Shown piece by piece: positions 7,627 to 16,039 of a stretch of DNA of 41,105 bases (the first letter of the stretch is position 1; each line of letters begins with the position of its first letter). This DNA is from Actinoplanes sp. DH11. GTDB taxonomy: Bacteria; Actinomycetota; Actinomycetes; Mycobacteriales; Micromonosporaceae. A program made the position numbers and the translations under genes. The DNA lies in NCBI RefSeq assembly GCF_020873875.1, contig NZ_JAHWGU010000050.1, positions 1 to 41,105 of the forward strand. The letters are read 5' to 3'. Below the pieces are notes generated by a model. It saw nothing but the letters and a program-made list of their open reading frames with translations, ran no database searches and was not told where the DNA came from.

Positions 7627-8598
7627 TCAGATCAGCAGCAGGGTCTTCCCTACGGCGGTGCGGTTCTCCATCGCGGCGTGCGCGTCGGCGGCGCGCTCCA
7701 GCGAGAAGGTCTGCCCGATGACCGGCCGGACGAGTCCCGCCGCCGCCTGCGACATCATCTGCTCCGCCCACCGCACCACATGCGGCCCGAAACCGAAGAG
7801 CTGTTCGATGTCGAGCACTCGCACGCCCCGGCGGCCGGCCTCCGCAGGGTCGATGAGCGTGGCTTCCCCGCTGGCGGCTCCGTGCACCGAGAAACGCCCG
7901 CCGCGCGCCGTCACCTCGAACGCGGCACGCCCGATCCGGCCGCCGACTCCGTCGAACACCACGGTCGGCCCTGCGCCCCCGGTCGCTTCGAGCACCCGAT
8001 CGGTCCAGCCTGGCTCGGAGTAGTCGACCACCGCGTGGGCGCCCAGGTCCCGGGCCACATCCAGCTTCCGGGCTCCGCGAGCGGCTCCGACGACCTGCGC
8101 GCCCGCCACCCGGGCGAGTTGGACCAGCAGGCTACCCACCCCACCCGCCGCCGCCTCGACCAGGACCCGATCACCTGGGCCGATCCCGGCGTGCTCGGCC
8201 AATCCTTGTGCCGTGCTGCCGTCGCTGTACAGGGCGGTGGCTTCCGGCAGGCCGAGGCCGTCCGGTACCGGGAACAGCTCCCCGGCCGACGCCACCGCCC
8301 GTTCGGCGAAACCGCCGGTCCCGCCGGTGCCCGCCACGACACGCCGGCCCCGCCACGCCGGATCGACCTGGTCGCCGACGTCGCTCACCTGGCCGGCGAC
8401 GAGCGTGCCCGGCACGTACGGCAGCCGCGGACCGGCATGCCATCTGTCGGTGCCGCGCCGGATCTGCGTCTCGACGAAGGTCATGCCCGCCACCGCCACA
8501 TCGACCACGACCTGGCCGGGCCCGGCCACCGGCTCCGGTGCCTCGCCGAGCACCAGTACCTCGGGACCACCGAAGCGGATCGCCTGAATCACTCGCAT
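7627..8598 (-). CDS. NADPH:quinone oxidoreductase (zeta-crystallin-like MDR)
   Basis: A 323-aa medium-chain dehydrogenase/reductase of the zinc-free quinone oxidoreductase class. The N-terminal GroES-like domain has LGEAPEPVAGPGQVVVDV. The Rossmann domain has the nucleotide-binding AAGGVGSLLVQLARVAGAQV. It probably reduces quinones or reactive carbonyls with NADPH. ATG 8598 is chosen because minus-strand GGAG lies about 9 nt upstream and MRVIQAIRFGGPEVL is the family's usual N-terminus. An in-frame extension to 8706 would translate the 27-bp repeats and is disfavoured. The divergent promoter region carries SoxR-type boxes. Streptomyces coelicolor SoxR targets include an NADPH-dependent quinone reductase of this kind, so control by redox-active compounds is likely. 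Confidence 0.9.
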   Translation of the reverse strand: MRVIQAIRFGGPEVLVLGEAPEPVAGPGQVVVDVAVAGMTFVETQIRRGTDRWHAGPRLPYVPGTLVAGQVSDVGDQVDPAWRGRRVVAGTGGTGGFAERAVASAGELFPVPDGLGLPEATALYSDGSTAQGLAEHAGIGPGDRVLVEAAAGGVGSLLVQLARVAGAQVVGAARGARKLDVARDLGAHAVVDYSEPGWTDRVLEATGGAGPTVVFDGVGGRIGRAAFEVTARGGRFSVHGAASGEATLIDPAEAGRRGVRVLDIEQLFGFGPHVVRWAEQMMSQAAAGLVRPVIGQTFSLERAADAHAAMENRTAVGKTLLLI

Positions 8599-8613
8599 AC
8601 CGCCTGCTCCACT

Positions 8614-8694
8614 CCCACTCACCGACGTGACGGCCGAAGCGCCACTCACCGACGTGACGGCCGAATCGCCGCGCGCCGACATGACGGCCGAAGC
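8614..8694. repeat. Three 27-bp tandem repeats upstream of the quinone oxidoreductase
   Basis: Units 8614-8640, 8641-8667 and 8668-8694 share the core CCGACGTGACGGCCGAA; units 1 and 2 are nearly identical and unit 3 is more diverged. They lie between the inferred minus-strand promoter and the chosen start codon, so they would form a repetitive 5' leader. They are also in frame (9 codons per unit, reading SAVTSVSG-like) with the oxidoreductase, so an alternative N-terminal extension is possible. Confidence 0.85.
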
Positions 8695-8722
8695 ATGCGA
8701 CCTCAAGTTCGGATGAGGTCAA
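8692..8722 (-). promoter_or_regulatory. SoxR-type box and promoter of the quinone oxidoreductase
   Basis: On the minus strand TTGACC (8722-8717) is separated by 19 bp from CATGCT (8697-8692). The spacer region holds a SoxR-like dyad: ACCTCAA (8700-8706), six bases, ATGAGGT (8713-8719), one mismatch from perfect. An over-long 19-bp spacer with a central dyad is the hallmark of promoters activated by SoxR/MerR-family proteins. Confidence 0.65.
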
Positions 8723-8752
8723 GCCGCACAGCGATCCGGATCGGCGCCGGGA

Positions 8753-8783
8753 TTGACCTCAACCTACCTTGAGGTACGACAGT
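8753..8783 (+). promoter_or_regulatory. SoxR box and promoter of the NmrA-like gene
   Basis: TTGACC (8753-8758), a 19-bp spacer and GACAGT (8778-8783). A perfect dyad ACCTCAA (8756-8762), six bases, TTGAGGT (8769-8775) lies in it. This is the same 7-6-7 architecture and the same arms as the enterobacterial soxS operator core (CCTCAAGTTAACTTGAGG). It lies 32 nt upstream of the start codon at 8815. Confidence 0.8.
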
Positions 8784-8814
8784 CGTGTCCTCGACGACGG
8801 GACGGGGACTTCCG

Positions 8815-9663
8815 ATGACACAGCCCAGGATTCTGGTGAGCGGCGCGACCGGACATGTCGGCGGCGCGGTCGTGACGCGGCTGCACGCGGCGGGAATGCC
8901 GGTGCGGGCGCTGGTACGACGACCGGCGGACTTCCCGGAGGGTGTGCGGGCGGTACGCGGCGATCTCGGTGATCCCGCGTCGCTGGACATGGCTCTGGAC
9001 GGCGTCGACGCGGTGTTCCTGATGTGGCCGTTCCTGAGCGCCGACGGCGCGGCGGAGGTGATCGACGCGATCGGGAAGCGCGCCCGGCGGGTGGTGTACC
9101 TGTCCTCCGCCGGGGTCGGGGGCACGGAGCGGCCCGGCGAGGCGATCACCATGTTCCACGCCGAGCTGGAGCGGCTGATCGAGGCTTCCGGCCTGGAGTG
9201 GACGGCGCTGCGGCCCACCGGGTTCGCGAGCAACACGCTGGGCTGGGCGGAGGAGATCCGCACCACCGCCGCGGTCCGGGCGCCGCTGGCGGGGCTGGCT
9301 CGCCCGCTGATCCATGAGGCGGACATCGCCGCGGTCGCCGTTGAGGCACTGACGACCGGCACCCTGCTCGGCGCCCGCCCCCTGATCACCGGTGTCGAAC
9401 TGGTGACTCAGGAACGGCAGGTGGCGCTGATCGGCGAGGCGATCGGGCGGCCGGTGCGGTTCGAGGAGATCGCCCTGGAGGAGGCCGTGGAGCGTATGAA
9501 GGCCGCCGGGTACCCGGCGGAACTGGTGGAGGCCGTGTTGCCGGCCCAGGTGGGGATGCTCACCGATCCGGAGCCGGTCAACGACGAGGTGGAGCGCATC
9601 ACGGGCACCCCGGCCCGATCCTTCCGGGAATGGGCGGTGGATCACGCGGCCGATTTCCGCTGA
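8815..9663 (+). CDS. NmrA-like NAD(P)-binding oxidoreductase
   Basis: A 282-aa atypical short-chain dehydrogenase of the NmrA/NAD(P)H-binding family. The N-terminal Rossmann motif GATGHVGG (from residue 10) follows a beta strand RILVSG. The phrase VVYLSSAGVGG and LEWTALRPTGFASN are typical of quinone-sensing or azoreductase-like NmrA proteins. ATG 8815 is chosen over GTG 8785 because the latter falls at the expected transcription start of the SoxR-type promoter; the GGGACGGGGA stretch before the ATG can serve as ribosome site. An NAD-dependent epimerase/dehydratase-like protein is a known member of the S. coelicolor SoxR regulon, which fits this gene and its divergent quinone reductase partner. 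Confidence 0.87.
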   Translation: MTQPRILVSGATGHVGGAVVTRLHAAGMPVRALVRRPADFPEGVRAVRGDLGDPASLDMALDGVDAVFLMWPFLSADGAAEVIDAIGKRARRVVYLSSAGVGGTERPGEAITMFHAELERLIEASGLEWTALRPTGFASNTLGWAEEIRTTAAVRAPLAGLARPLIHEADIAAVAVEALTTGTLLGARPLITGVELVTQERQVALIGEAIGRPVRFEEIALEEAVERMKAAGYPAELVEAVLPAQVGMLTDPEPVNDEVERITGTPARSFREWAVDHAADFR

Positions 9664-9674
9664 GACGGGTGCCC

Positions 9675-12600
9675 TCAGACGGGCTGGGCGACCTGGACGA
9701 TGTCCCACTCGCCGTTGTGGACCAGGTAGCCGCGGCCCACGCCCAGCCGCACCGGTGACCGCCGCGGCAGCGTCACGCCGAGCAGGTCGCCGTCGAGGTC
9801 GATGTTGGGGCGCAGCAGCAGCCCGGCCTTCGAGCGCCGCACCGTCTGCGTCCAGTGGCCGTACAGCGTGCGCACCGCATCCGAGCGCCCCGCCACCACG
9901 ACGTGCAGGTCGGGACGCGCGGCGCCGAGGAGGCCGGCGATCGCCCCGTCGGCGTCGTCCAGCTGCTCGGCGTCGTCGATCAGCAGGACCGCCGGGCCGT
10001 CGACCCCGCGCAGGTCGGCGAGGAGCGCGGCCGCCTCGCCCCCGGCGGCGGCGAACCGGTCCAGGTCGGTGCTCGTGCGCAGCGGGGAGCGGCGCCCGCC
10101 GACCCCGGCCACGTACGCCCGCCCGCGCAGCACGGCGGCGAGGGCGAGCAGTGCCGTGCTCTTCCCGCACCGGGCCGGTCCGGCGATCAGTGCGTGGTCG
10201 CCCTCGTAGAGGGTGAGCGAGGCCGCGTCCAGGTCGGATTCCTGCACGCCGAGCGGCAGCCGCCACGGTTCGCCGTCGAGGACCGGGACGGGCAGGTCGG
10301 TGACGGCCACCGACGACGGCAGCACACCGATCCGGGCGGCCACGACCGGCGCGTCCGGGTATTTCGCGGACACCAGGGCGACCACCGCTGCGGCGCTCGG
10401 TGTCGGCCGGCCCACCTGGGCCTGGTGGCCGGCGGGGAGGGCGACCATCCGGCCGGGCACCCGGGCGGGCACGTCCTTGCGGGTCAGCCCCGCCTGCACG
10501 TAGTCGTAGGGGTCGGGCAGACGGAACAGCCAGCGCTGCGTGGTGACCGAGGTCCACGCCGCCGGCACGGTGCTGAACCGGTCAGCGGTGACGGCGAACC
10601 AGATGCCCGCGGCGGTGCCGTCGGCGTAGAGCCGGGTCAGCGTGTCGAACACGGCGAGCCCTTCCACGTCGTCGAACTCGGCGCGCATCGCGGACAGGTT
10701 GTCGATCAGCACGACGATCGGCCGGCGCGGCGGCCCGCCGGAGCGGCGCCTGTCCAGTTCGGCGCGCAGGTGCCGGATCAGGCGTACCTGGCGTTCCCGG
10801 TCGTCCGCGGCGATCACCGCGCCGGTGTGCGGCAGGGTGTCAAGAACGGACAGGTCGCCGGTGCCGTAGTCGACCGCGTACAGCTCCAGCTCGTCCGGCG
10901 CCCGGGCCACCGCGAGGCTCAGCGCCAGCGAGATCAGCGTGGTGGTGGTGCCGCTGCCGGTGATGCCGAAGAGCAGCAGGTTCCCCTCGGCCGGGTCCCA
11001 GCCGACCGGGTGCTGGCGTTGCTGGTCCGGGTCGTCGGCGAGCGCGGCGACGGCCCGGCCGGCGGCCGGCGGCAGGGTGGACAGGTCGATGTCGGCGCTG
11101 AGCGGTTCCGGCCACGGGCGGTGCGGTGCCGGCAGGCCGGCGGCGGCTTCGGCGACGGCGTCGACGAGACGCGCCAGGTCGGTGCGGCCGGAGTCGGCAG
11201 CGGGCGGGGTGCGGCCGGCGTCGCCGTCGGTGACCTCGCCGAAGGTGAACGGCGTCACCGACACCGGCGAGTCGTCCCCGCCGCCGGACGTCGTGGTGAC
11301 AAGTGCCGTCTGGATCCCGACGACCTCGCCGGGCCCGAGCCGCACGTACGCCCGCCCCGGCAGCAACCGGCTCAGCTCGGCCGCGTCCCGCACCCCGATC
11401 ACGTCGATCGAGTCGGCGGTGTCCTGCACCCGCAGCGCGACCCGCAGGTTGGTGTTGGTGCGGATGTTGTCGTTGACGGCGCCGGACGGCCGCTGCGTGG
11501 CGAGGATCAGGTGCACCCCGAGGGTCCGTCCCCGCTGCGCGATCCCGACGAGCGCGGTCAGGAAGTCCGGCAGCTCCTTGGCCATGGTGGCGAACTCGTC
11601 GATCACCACGACGAGCCGGGGCATCGGCTCGGCTTCGGCGGCGCCGCTCCGGACGTACTCGATGAGGTTGTCGGCCCGCACCTCCCGCAGCCGCCGCTCG
11701 CGTCGCCGCAGTTCCGCCTCCAGGGCGCGCAGGGCGCGTTCGCCGAGCTGTTCGTCGAGGTCGGTGACGAGGCCGACGGTGTGCGGCAGCCGGGCGCACT
11801 CGTCGAACGCGGCGCCGCCCTTGTAGTCCATCAGCACGAACGTGAGCTGCTGCGGCCCGGCGTTCGCGGCGAGGGCGGCGACCAGGCTGCGCAGCAGTTC
11901 GCTCTTGCCGGAGCCGGTGGTCCCGCCGACCAGGCCGTGCGGGCCGTCCCGGATCAGGTCGAGGGTGAACACGCCGCGATCGGTCATGCCGAGGGGCGCG
12001 GACAGGGCGACCGGGTCGGCGCGGCGCCAGCGTTCCCGGATCGCCTCGGCGTCGATGCGGGCCAGGCCGAGCATGGGGAGCAGGCGTACGCCGTCCGGCA
12101 GTCCCGCACCGGTGCGCCGCAGTTCCGGGTCGTCGAAGCGGGCCAGGTTCCGGGCGCAGGTCAGCGCGTCCGCGGTGGACAGCCCGGCGAGCAGCACCCC
12201 GGTGACGGACGTGCCGTCGGCGGGCCGCCGCACGGTGGCGTCACCGTCCGGCCCGGTGATCTCGATGACCGTGTCGCAGGCCGCCGGCAACCGGTCCGGG
12301 GTGGCGGCGAGGACGATCCCGGCGATCCGGACCGCCGGCTCGGACCGGCCGAACGCCGCCGGCGCCGGGTTGCGGGCGGCGTTGAGCAGGTCCCGGGCCG
12401 GCGAGTGCACGCCGTCGGTCAGCACCTCCGAGTCGAGCACCACGAGCGCGGTGCCGGCGGCGCCCCCGGCGGCCAGCTGCCGCAGCATGCCGTCGCTGCG
12501 GTCACGCCGGTGCGACAGCCACTGCCCGGAGCCGTCGCCGAGCCGGGTGTGCGGCAGCCACTTGCACCACTCCCAGGCGGGTTCGCGGCCGTCGTCGACG

Positions 12601-13883
12601 AAGACCCCGGCGGTCAGGTCCGCCGGGCCGTGGTGCACGGCGGCCTGGCAGAGCAGGCTGCGAGCGACGGCGAGCGCGGCGGCCCGGTCCCCGGCGATCC
12701 CGACGATGCCGCCGCCGCCCAGGTCCACCTCGATCGGGGCGGCCGGGAGGCGTACCGCGTCGATCAGCTCGGTGACCGCGTCCGGCAGCCGGCCGGAGTC
12801 GGTGCGCACCGGCGGCTTCCAGGGCCGTTCGGCGAGCCCGGCGTGCAGCAGCAGGAAGTCGTCGTGGTGCGGCCGCCGTTCCCACAGCCGGGTGCTGGGC
12901 AGCGCCGCCCGGCGCAGCGCCTCGGCAGGGTCGGCGACGATGTGCCGCAGCCGGTTGCGCTCCACCGTCCCGGACTCCGCCACCCGTTCGCCGAGCTCGG
13001 CCAGCTCCGTCCGGAACTTCTCCTCGCCCTCGGCCGCCTCCTTGCGGCTGCGCCGCCGCGACTCCACGTAGGTCCCGATCCCGATCAGCGGCGAGAGCAG
13101 CGCGAACAAGCCGAACCGCAGGTCCCTGGTGATCGCCACCATGAGCACCGCGATCACCAGGGGGCCGAGGGTGGACGCCACGCTGAAGTGCGGTTTCGAC
13201 GGTTCCCGGGGTTCGGCGGGCGCGGTCGTGCCGTCCGGTTCCGGCGGCGGGGCGGTCCGGGGCGGCCGGTTGAACGACACCGTGCCGCCACGCCCCAGGT
13301 GCCGCCGCAGGTCGAGGCCGGCGGGCCGGTCCGCCTCGCTGACGCGGCGCACCGCGAACGCTGTCGCGCCCACCCCGAGCACGTCGTCGGCGGCGATCGG
13401 GGCGGGGCCGCGCACGCTCACCCCGTTGAGTTGTACGCCGTTCGCCGCACCCAGATCCGTCACGGCCACGCCGTCCGCGGTCACGGTCAGCAGGCAGTGC
13501 TCCCGGGACACGGTGTCGTCGGCGAGCCGGATCCCGGCCTGCGGCCCGCGGCCGACCAACCACTGACCGGGCGCCAGCGGGAACACCTGACCGGCCCGCA
13601 GCCCACCGACCGTCACCGCCTCGTAGAGCACCTGCCCGGCCCGCCCGGGCGGCGGCGGCCCGGCGGCCAGCACGGCGCCCTCGTGCAGCCCCGACTCGTC
13701 GATCCGCGTCGCCGTCCCGACGGACCGCCCGTCGATCGAGGCGACGCCGGGATCGGGCGCGCCGAGCGTCCGGAAGAGGTCTGCCAGCGTCGCGTCCCGG
13801 CTGCGCGGGCGCACCTCGACCTCGAACCCGCCGGGCCCCGGCGGCCCCGTGCCGCCCGGCGCATAGATGATGTGCACGACCAC
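9675..13883 (-). CDS. FHA-FtsK/SpoIIIE ATPase, EccC/EssC-like (type VII secretion)
   Basis: A 1402-aa membrane-bound ATPase with the architecture of the type VII secretion motor. An N-terminal beta-rich domain (1 to about 80) precedes an FHA domain (about 95-175; G111-R112, S126-R-E-H129, N148-G149). Two membrane helices follow (about 236-252 and 257-272), then three FtsK-like ATPase modules. Module 1 has an intact Walker A GGTTGSGKS (about 651) and Walker B LVVVIDEF. Module 2 has a degenerate P-loop GITGSGTTTT (about 974), lacking the Lys. Module 3 has GPARCGKST (about 1237) and LLIDDAEQLDD. The fused FHA is closer to firmicute EssC than to mycobacterial EccC. No other secretion-core gene is adjacent. 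It would couple ATP hydrolysis to export of WXG100 or RHS substrates such as those encoded at 22-33 kb, but that pairing is inferred. Confidence 0.88.
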   Translation of the reverse strand: MVVHIIYAPGGTGPPGPGGFEVEVRPRSRDATLADLFRTLGAPDPGVASIDGRSVGTATRIDESGLHEGAVLAAGPPPPGRAGQVLYEAVTVGGLRAGQVFPLAPGQWLVGRGPQAGIRLADDTVSREHCLLTVTADGVAVTDLGAANGVQLNGVSVRGPAPIAADDVLGVGATAFAVRRVSEADRPAGLDLRRHLGRGGTVSFNRPPRTAPPPEPDGTTAPAEPREPSKPHFSVASTLGPLVIAVLMVAITRDLRFGLFALLSPLIGIGTYVESRRRSRKEAAEGEEKFRTELAELGERVAESGTVERNRLRHIVADPAEALRRAALPSTRLWERRPHHDDFLLLHAGLAERPWKPPVRTDSGRLPDAVTELIDAVRLPAAPIEVDLGGGGIVGIAGDRAAALAVARSLLCQAAVHHGPADLTAGVFVDDGREPAWEWCKWLPHTRLGDGSGQWLSHRRDRSDGMLRQLAAGGAAGTALVVLDSEVLTDGVHSPARDLLNAARNPAPAAFGRSEPAVRIAGIVLAATPDRLPAACDTVIEITGPDGDATVRRPADGTSVTGVLLAGLSTADALTCARNLARFDDPELRRTGAGLPDGVRLLPMLGLARIDAEAIRERWRRADPVALSAPLGMTDRGVFTLDLIRDGPHGLVGGTTGSGKSELLRSLVAALAANAGPQQLTFVLMDYKGGAAFDECARLPHTVGLVTDLDEQLGERALRALEAELRRRERRLREVRADNLIEYVRSGAAEAEPMPRLVVVIDEFATMAKELPDFLTALVGIAQRGRTLGVHLILATQRPSGAVNDNIRTNTNLRVALRVQDTADSIDVIGVRDAAELSRLLPGRAYVRLGPGEVVGIQTALVTTTSGGGDDSPVSVTPFTFGEVTDGDAGRTPPAADSGRTDLARLVDAVAEAAAGLPAPHRPWPEPLSADIDLSTLPPAAGRAVAALADDPDQQRQHPVGWDPAEGNLLLFGITGSGTTTTLISLALSLAVARAPDELELYAVDYGTGDLSVLDTLPHTGAVIAADDRERQVRLIRHLRAELDRRRSGGPPRRPIVVLIDNLSAMRAEFDDVEGLAVFDTLTRLYADGTAAGIWFAVTADRFSTVPAAWTSVTTQRWLFRLPDPYDYVQAGLTRKDVPARVPGRMVALPAGHQAQVGRPTPSAAAVVALVSAKYPDAPVVAARIGVLPSSVAVTDLPVPVLDGEPWRLPLGVQESDLDAASLTLYEGDHALIAGPARCGKSTALLALAAVLRGRAYVAGVGGRRSPLRTSTDLDRFAAAGGEAAALLADLRGVDGPAVLLIDDAEQLDDADGAIAGLLGAARPDLHVVVAGRSDAVRTLYGHWTQTVRRSKAGLLLRPNIDLDGDLLGVTLPRRSPVRLGVGRGYLVHNGEWDIVQVAQPV

Positions 13884-13981
13884 CTCGCCTCAGTCCCTCG
13901 CCCAGGCTAGCCGCTCGATCCATCCCCGTGGATGTTGATCTCGTCGTCAGCGCGCCCCCGAGGGACAGGTTCAGGCGTGAT

Positions 13982-14722
13982 CTATGCCAAGGCTCCCGGG
14001 ACGATGCCGGGCGTGTGGGACGAGGTCAGAGACGCGGTGTGGAAACCCGGGCACTTGGCGCTCTTCTGGCATGTTCCGTACCGGTCTTCGTGCCTCATCC
14101 ACAGCACGACATCCAGTGCTCTCAGGTCGCTGGTCAGGTCTGCCACGCCGGCCGCGACCCGGGCGTCGGTCAGTGCCGCGCTCAGTGCGCCGCCGTCGCC
14201 GGCGAAACGCTGGTGCAGCGGCAGCCAGAATTCGGCCGGCCGGCCGAGCTGGCACTTCACCCGGGAGTCGTAGACCGGAATGAGCTCGGGGCGTTTCCGG
14301 GCAAGCAACTTGCCTGCGATGACGTGACCGAGTGTGAGGTCGCGTCGGCGGTGGACGTAGCGAGCCGCCTTGAGTTCCTTGTGTGCCTCGTCCGCGTCGC
14401 CGCCCGGGCGCAGCAGAAGGGCCGCTCGAGGATCAGTGATGGGCACGGCCGTAGGTATCTCGGCGAGACGTGAGCCGATGCTCGCGCCGAGCGGGCCGTC
14501 GATCAGGTCCCGGCGTGCCTCGGCCGGTATTTCGACGCTGAGACCTTCGACCGCGATCAGATCATCCCCCGTGATCCTGTTCCGGACGGCGTCATGAGCA
14601 CCGCCGCCGCCCAGCGTCTCGAACCAGCGTCCGGTGTATGTCGTCGCCGGCGGCTCGGCGAAGTACCGCACGAGGTAGTGGGTGCCGACGGCGCGGACGA
14701 TGTCGGTCAGGTCTTCGGGCAT
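13982..14722 (-). CDS. DUF6308-like protein
   Basis: A 246-aa soluble protein that resembles the uncharacterised actinobacterial DUF6308 family: GRWFETLGGGG near the N-terminus, then DLTLGHVIAGKLLARKRPEL and IPVYDSRVKCQLG. The core AGKLLARKRPELIPVYD suggests a helix-hairpin-helix-like fold, but no catalytic motif is evident and I assign no function. The ATG at 14722 is preceded by TAGAAT (14734-14729) and 6 nt, a leaderless signature that supports the start. It is followed by the EccC-like gene in the same orientation after about 98 bp. Confidence 0.65.
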   Translation of the reverse strand: MPEDLTDIVRAVGTHYLVRYFAEPPATTYTGRWFETLGGGGAHDAVRNRITGDDLIAVEGLSVEIPAEARRDLIDGPLGASIGSRLAEIPTAVPITDPRAALLLRPGGDADEAHKELKAARYVHRRRDLTLGHVIAGKLLARKRPELIPVYDSRVKCQLGRPAEFWLPLHQRFAGDGGALSAALTDARVAAGVADLTSDLRALDVVLWMRHEDRYGTCQKSAKCPGFHTASLTSSHTPGIVPGALA

Positions 14723-14923
14723 GGACGCATTCTAGAAATTCTCGTGCGGCGGATCTCTCCGGCAGCCGTGGTCGTCGTGGGCACCGCTTCCGCCGGGGCA
14801 ACAGGGGTGTGACCCCCGCCGCAGCGCAAGTTGTTTGAATCTGAAATAGTTTCTGCGTCAAGGAAGTTGTGCAGGGCAGACCGGGACGTCAGAAGCCCCG
14901 GCCGGGAGCACCAGGAGCGGGTC

Positions 14924-16039
14924 ATGCAGTTCGGAATCTTCTCAGTTTCAGACATCACCACCGACCCCACCACCGGCCGGACCCCGACCGAGGCGGAGCG
15001 GATCAAGGACATCGTCACGATCGCGAAGCACGCGGAGGAGGTGGGCCTGGACGTGTTCGCGCTCGGTGAGCACCACAACGAGCCGTTCTTCTCGTCCTCG
15101 CCGACGACCACGCTGGCCTACATCGCGGCGCAGACCACGACGCTGCAGCTGAGCACGGCGACCACGCTGATCACCACGAACGACCCGGTGAAGATCGCCG
15201 AGGACTTCGCGATGCTGCAGCATCTCGCGGACGGCCGCGTCGACCTGACGCTGGGCCGCGGCAACACCGGGCCGGTCTACCCCTGGTTCGGCAAGGACAT
15301 CCGCGCCGGCATCCCGCTCGCCATCGAGAACTACGCCTTGCTGCACCGGCTGTGGCGCGAGCACGTCGTCGACTGGTCCGGCAAGTTCCGTACCCCGCTG
15401 CAGAGCTTCACCTCGACGCCGCGCCCGCTCGACGAGGTGCCGCCGTTCGTCTGGCACGGTTCGATCCGCAGCCCGGAGATCGCCGAGCAGGCCGCCTACT
15501 ACGGTGACGGCTTCTTCGCGAACCACATCTTCTGGCCGGCCTCGCACACCCAGCGCATGGTGCAGCTGTACCGTCAGCGCTTCGAGCACTACGGCCACGG
15601 CTCCGCCGACCAGGCCATCGTCGGCCTCGGCGGCCAGGTGTTCCTCAACAAGAACAGCCAGGACGCGGTCAAGCAGTTCCGGCCCTACTTCGACAACGCC
15701 CCCGTCTACGGCCACGGGCCGTCGCTGGAGGACTTCAGCCGGGAGACGCCGCTGACCGTCGGCAGCCCGCAGCAGGTCATCGACCGTACCCTCGGTTTCC
15801 GCGAGTACGTCGGCGACTACCAGCGCCAGCTGTTCCTGATGGACCACGCCGGCCTGCCCGTGAAGACCGTCCTCGAGCAGCTCGACCTGCTCGGCGCCGA
15901 GGTCGTACCGGTGCTGCGCAAGGAGTTCGCCGCCCGCAAGCCGGCGCACGTGCCGGACGCGCCGACCCACCGGTCGCTGCTGGCCGCGAAGCTGGCGAAG
16001 GACGCGAAGGACGCGACCAAGGAAGAGGTCCAGGCATGA
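14924..16039 (+). CDS. Luciferase-like FMN-dependent monooxygenase, CE1758 type
   Basis: A 371-aa LLM-class flavin monooxygenase with an (alpha/beta)8 barrel, expected to use reduced FMN and oxygen. Visible family blocks are MQFGIFSVSDI at the start, VFALGEHHNEPF, LQLSTATTLITTNDPVKIAEDFA, and LTLGRGNTGPVYPWFG. It resembles the corynebacterial CE1758 subgroup, whose genes are paired with a dedicated FMN reductase, exactly as here: the reductase start overlaps this stop (ATGA at 16036). ATG 14924 is chosen because AGGAG (14913-14917) lies 6 nt upstream. The lysine-rich C-terminus (AKLAKDAKDATKEE) is probably a flexible tail. The substrate is unknown. Confidence 0.9.
   Translation: MQFGIFSVSDITTDPTTGRTPTEAERIKDIVTIAKHAEEVGLDVFALGEHHNEPFFSSSPTTTLAYIAAQTTTLQLSTATTLITTNDPVKIAEDFAMLQHLADGRVDLTLGRGNTGPVYPWFGKDIRAGIPLAIENYALLHRLWREHVVDWSGKFRTPLQSFTSTPRPLDEVPPFVWHGSIRSPEIAEQAAYYGDGFFANHIFWPASHTQRMVQLYRQRFEHYGHGSADQAIVGLGGQVFLNKNSQDAVKQFRPYFDNAPVYGHGPSLEDFSRETPLTVGSPQQVIDRTLGFREYVGDYQRQLFLMDHAGLPVKTVLEQLDLLGAEVVPVLRKEFAARKPAHVPDAPTHRSLLAAKLAKDAKDATKEEVQA

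Noticed and set aside
9855..13910. A 1351-codon open frame antisense to the FHA-EccC gene
   Set aside because: It is Arg/Gly/Pro/His-rich with no domain pattern and arises from the high-GC third positions of the real gene, which has clear FHA and Walker motifs.
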